In this document: positions 6,936 to 8,671 of the stretch, in pieces | Numbering within the stretch: position 1 is the first letter of the stretch | Layout of the letters: each line of letters opens with the position of its first letter | Assembly: GCA_025464045.1 (NCBI GenBank) | Contig: JAODBQ010000353.1 | Location: 1 to 8,671 of the forward strand | DNA length: 8,671 nucleotides | From: Ilumatobacteraceae bacterium | GTDB lineage: Bacteria > Actinomycetota > Acidimicrobiia > Acidimicrobiales > Ilumatobacteraceae | Reading direction: 5' to 3' | The notes under the pieces: generated by a model | Seen by the model: the letters and a program-made list of their open reading frames with translations, nothing else | Database searches by the model: none | Told to the model about the DNA's origin: nothing | Program-made: the position numbers and the translations under genes

Positions 6936-6954
6936 CCGCTCGTAGTCTGAGCGG
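6936..6954 (+). promoter_or_regulatory. -10 element inside an inverted repeat, upstream of the molybdoenzyme gene
   Basis: TAGTCT (6943-6948) fits TANNNT and ends 6 nt before the ATG at 6955. It is bracketed by CCGCTC (6936-6941) and GAGCGG (6949-6954), a perfect 6-bp inverted repeat with a 7-nt centre that abuts the start codon. It may be an operator covering the -10, or a hairpin at the end of the preceding gene. Confidence 0.5.
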
Positions 6955-8671
6955 ATGGCCTGGGACCGCAGGAGCTGGGTGAGCCTCTCCCCGAACGGCA
7001 TCGGCCACCAGAAGCCCAACCACTACTGGGACATGGCCAAGATCGCCTGGCACGTGCGAGGCAATGCCCGCAAGGCACTGCGGATCCTGTCGAAGGGCGT
7101 CTGCGACGGATGTGCGCTCGGTGTCGCCGGGTTCCACGACTGGACGCTCGACGGCGTGCACCTGTGCACGACCCGGCTGAAGCTGCTCGAGGTGAACTGC
7201 GCCGAGCCGTTCGACCACGCGCTGCTCGCCGACGCGGCGGCGATGCGCCGGCGCACGACCACCGAGCTGCGCGAGCTCGGCCGTCTCGCCTTCCCGATGC
7301 GTCGCCGCCGCGGCGAAGCCGGCTTCCGGCGAATCTCGTGGGAGGAGGCGATGACCGCCACTGCGGACGCGATCCGTGGCGCCGGCGGTGCGCGCACGGC
7401 GATCTTCATGACCAGCCGGGGGATCACGAACGAGGTGTACTACGCCGCGGGCAAGGCCGCGCGTGCGATGGGCATCGCCAGCATCGACTCCGCGGCGCGC
7501 ACCTGCCACGCACCCTCCACCGTCGGGCTCAAGGAGACGATCGGCGTCGCTGCGGCGACGTGCAGCATGCAGGACGTGCTCGAGACCGACCTGATCGTGC
7601 TGTGGGGCGCGAACGTCGCCAACAACCAGCCGGTGTTCACGAAGTACCTGTACCTGGCCAAGAAGCGCGGCGCGAAGGTGGTGGTGATCAACCCGTACCT
7701 CGAGCCCGGGTTGGAGCGCTACTGGGTGCCGAGCAACCTCGAGTCGGCGCTGTTCGGCACGAAGCTGTGCGACCTGCACATCCCCGTGCGGCCCGAGGGC
7801 GACGTCGCGCTCGCCAACGCCGTGCTGAAGTCGCTGATCGCCCGCGACGCGATCGACGAGACGTTCGTCGTCGAGCACACCGAGGGCTGGCCGGCGATGG
7901 TCGAAGCGCTCGCCGCGATGGATCTCGACGAGCTGCTCGCCGAGGCGGGGATCTCCGCCGCCGAGCTGGACGCGCTCGTCGACCTCTACGCCGACGCGAA
8001 GGGTGCGGTGCTCGTCTGGAGCATGGGCATCACCCAGCACACCCACGGCGTCGAGGGGGTGCAGGCGATCGTCAACGTCGGCCTCGCGCGTGGCAACGTC
8101 GGGCGCGACGGCGCCGGACTGATGCCGATCCGCGGCCACAGTGGCGTGCAGGGCGGTTCGGAGATGGGCGCCTACGCCACCGCGCTGCCGGGCGGCGAAC
8201 CGGTCGATGCCGAGCACGCCGCGGCGTGGAGCGCGCGCTGGGGCTTCGCCGTGCCGGACGCGCCGGGCCTGACCGCGCCGGAGATGGTCCACGCCGCGGA
8301 GCGCGGCGAGCTCGACGTCCTCTACCTCAGCGGATCGAACCTGCTCGAGATCCTGCCCGATCCGCCCCGCGTCGAGGCGGCGATGAGCCGTCTCGGGCTG
8401 CGCGTCCACCAGGACATCGTGGTCACGCCGCAGATGTTCGTGGACGGCGACGACGTGATCCTCCTGCCGGCGGCGACGCGCTACGAACAGGAGGGCGGCG
8501 GCACCTCGACGACGACGGAGCGCCGGATCGCGTTCAGCCCACAGGCCGCGCCGCCGCTCGGTGAAGCACGCAGCGAGTGGCGGATCTTCGCCGACCTCGC
8601 GTCGCGCGTGCGCCCGGAGCTCGCGGACCGCTTCGCCTGGACGGACAACCTCGCCCTGCGCACCGAGATCG
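6955..8671 (+). CDS. Molybdopterin oxidoreductase alpha subunit (FdhF/YdeP-like), C-terminus cut by window edge
   Basis: Large subunit of a bis-MGD molybdenum (or tungsten) enzyme related to formate dehydrogenases and E. coli YdeP. The 572 codons present read without a stop; relatives have about 740-780 residues, so roughly the last quarter is missing. It begins MAWDRRSWVSLSPNGIGHQK and continues HYWDMAKIAWHVRGNARKAL. It then shows VCDGCALG (C50, C53), with further cysteines C71 and C82. RTCHAPSTVGLKETIGV places Cys184 where the formate dehydrogenase family has the Cys/Sec metal ligand. MGD-binding features follow: LIVLWGANVANNQPVF, GAKVVVINPYLEPG, then GTKLCDLHIPVRPEGD and GNVGRDGAGLMPIRGHSGVQ. 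No in-frame TGA occurs, so Cys is used, not selenocysteine. The start is set by the -10 six nt upstream and by N-terminal homology. The physiological substrate of this branch is unknown; it may be formate or something else. Confidence 0.92.
   Translation, partial: MAWDRRSWVSLSPNGIGHQKPNHYWDMAKIAWHVRGNARKALRILSKGVCDGCALGVAGFHDWTLDGVHLCTTRLKLLEVNCAEPFDHALLADAAAMRRRTTTELRELGRLAFPMRRRRGEAGFRRISWEEAMTATADAIRGAGGARTAIFMTSRGITNEVYYAAGKAARAMGIASIDSAARTCHAPSTVGLKETIGVAAATCSMQDVLETDLIVLWGANVANNQPVFTKYLYLAKKRGAKVVVINPYLEPGLERYWVPSNLESALFGTKLCDLHIPVRPEGDVALANAVLKSLIARDAIDETFVVEHTEGWPAMVEALAAMDLDELLAEAGISAAELDALVDLYADAKGAVLVWSMGITQHTHGVEGVQAIVNVGLARGNVGRDGAGLMPIRGHSGVQGGSEMGAYATALPGGEPVDAEHAAAWSARWGFAVPDAPGLTAPEMVHAAERGELDVLYLSGSNLLEILPDPPRVEAAMSRLGLRVHQDIVVTPQMFVDGDDVILLPAATRYEQEGGGTSTTTERRIAFSPQAAPPLGEARSEWRIFADLASRVRPELADRFAWTDNLALRTEI

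Noticed and set aside
6382..8409. 675-codon minus-strand open frame
   Set aside because: It is antisense to the flavin reductase and molybdoenzyme genes, both of which have clear family motifs on the plus strand.
7110..8564. 484-codon plus-strand open frame
   Set aside because: It is a shifted frame inside the molybdoenzyme gene. The frame from 6955 carries all the Mo-enzyme motifs and stays open to the window edge.

Overview
The window is very GC-rich, with long stop-free antisense frames, and its genes look like those of a high-GC actinobacterium. The gene content and the leaderless promoter style would suit Acidimicrobiia (Ilumatobacter-like), but that assignment is an inference from gene style, not from a marker gene. 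No mobile element, CRISPR array, tRNA or rRNA is visible. This looks like a chromosomal housekeeping region.

Layout, left to right. Positions 1-1585 (minus) hold the first 528 codons of acetolactate synthase large subunit (ilvB), running off the left edge. Its leader, about 180 nt (1586-1762), is the clearest regulatory structure here. It has a 13-residue leader peptide ending in a Leu-Val-Val-Leu-Ile run, a hairpin that starts at the peptide stop codon, and an intrinsic terminator hairpin with a T-rich tail: a transcription attenuator for branched-chain amino acid synthesis. Divergent from it, 1841-3052 (plus) encodes a winged-helix HTH_42 (AlkZ/YcaQ-like) protein. It meets tail to tail a small, very acidic protein of unknown function (3070-3363, minus), which lies downstream of folD (3416-4318, minus). 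folD is divergent from ino1, myo-inositol-1-phosphate synthase (4361-5686, plus). Only 42 bp separate them, and two opposed promoters appear to overlap there. ino1 converges on a 5-formyltetrahydrofolate cyclo-ligase gene (5827-6345, minus). Divergent from that are a flavin-reductase-domain protein (6430-6924, plus) and a molybdopterin oxidoreductase of the FdhF/YdeP type (6955 to the right edge, plus, truncated).

The functions are mostly separate core-metabolism steps: branched-chain amino acids, one-carbon folate chemistry (FolD and the cyclo-ligase), inositol phosphate supply for phosphatidylinositol or mycothiol-type products, and redox enzymes. The common thread is transcriptional. In most genes a TANNNT-like -10 element ends 6-8 nt before the start codon and no Shine-Dalgarno sequence is visible, so most mRNAs here are probably leaderless. 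The exception with a clear ribosome binding site is ilvB, which sits behind the attenuator. I do not see a clearly new multi-gene system. The items most worth checking are the attenuator, the overlapping folD/ino1 promoters, the altered catalytic-motif position in the HTH_42 protein and the unusual cysteine spacing in the molybdoenzyme.
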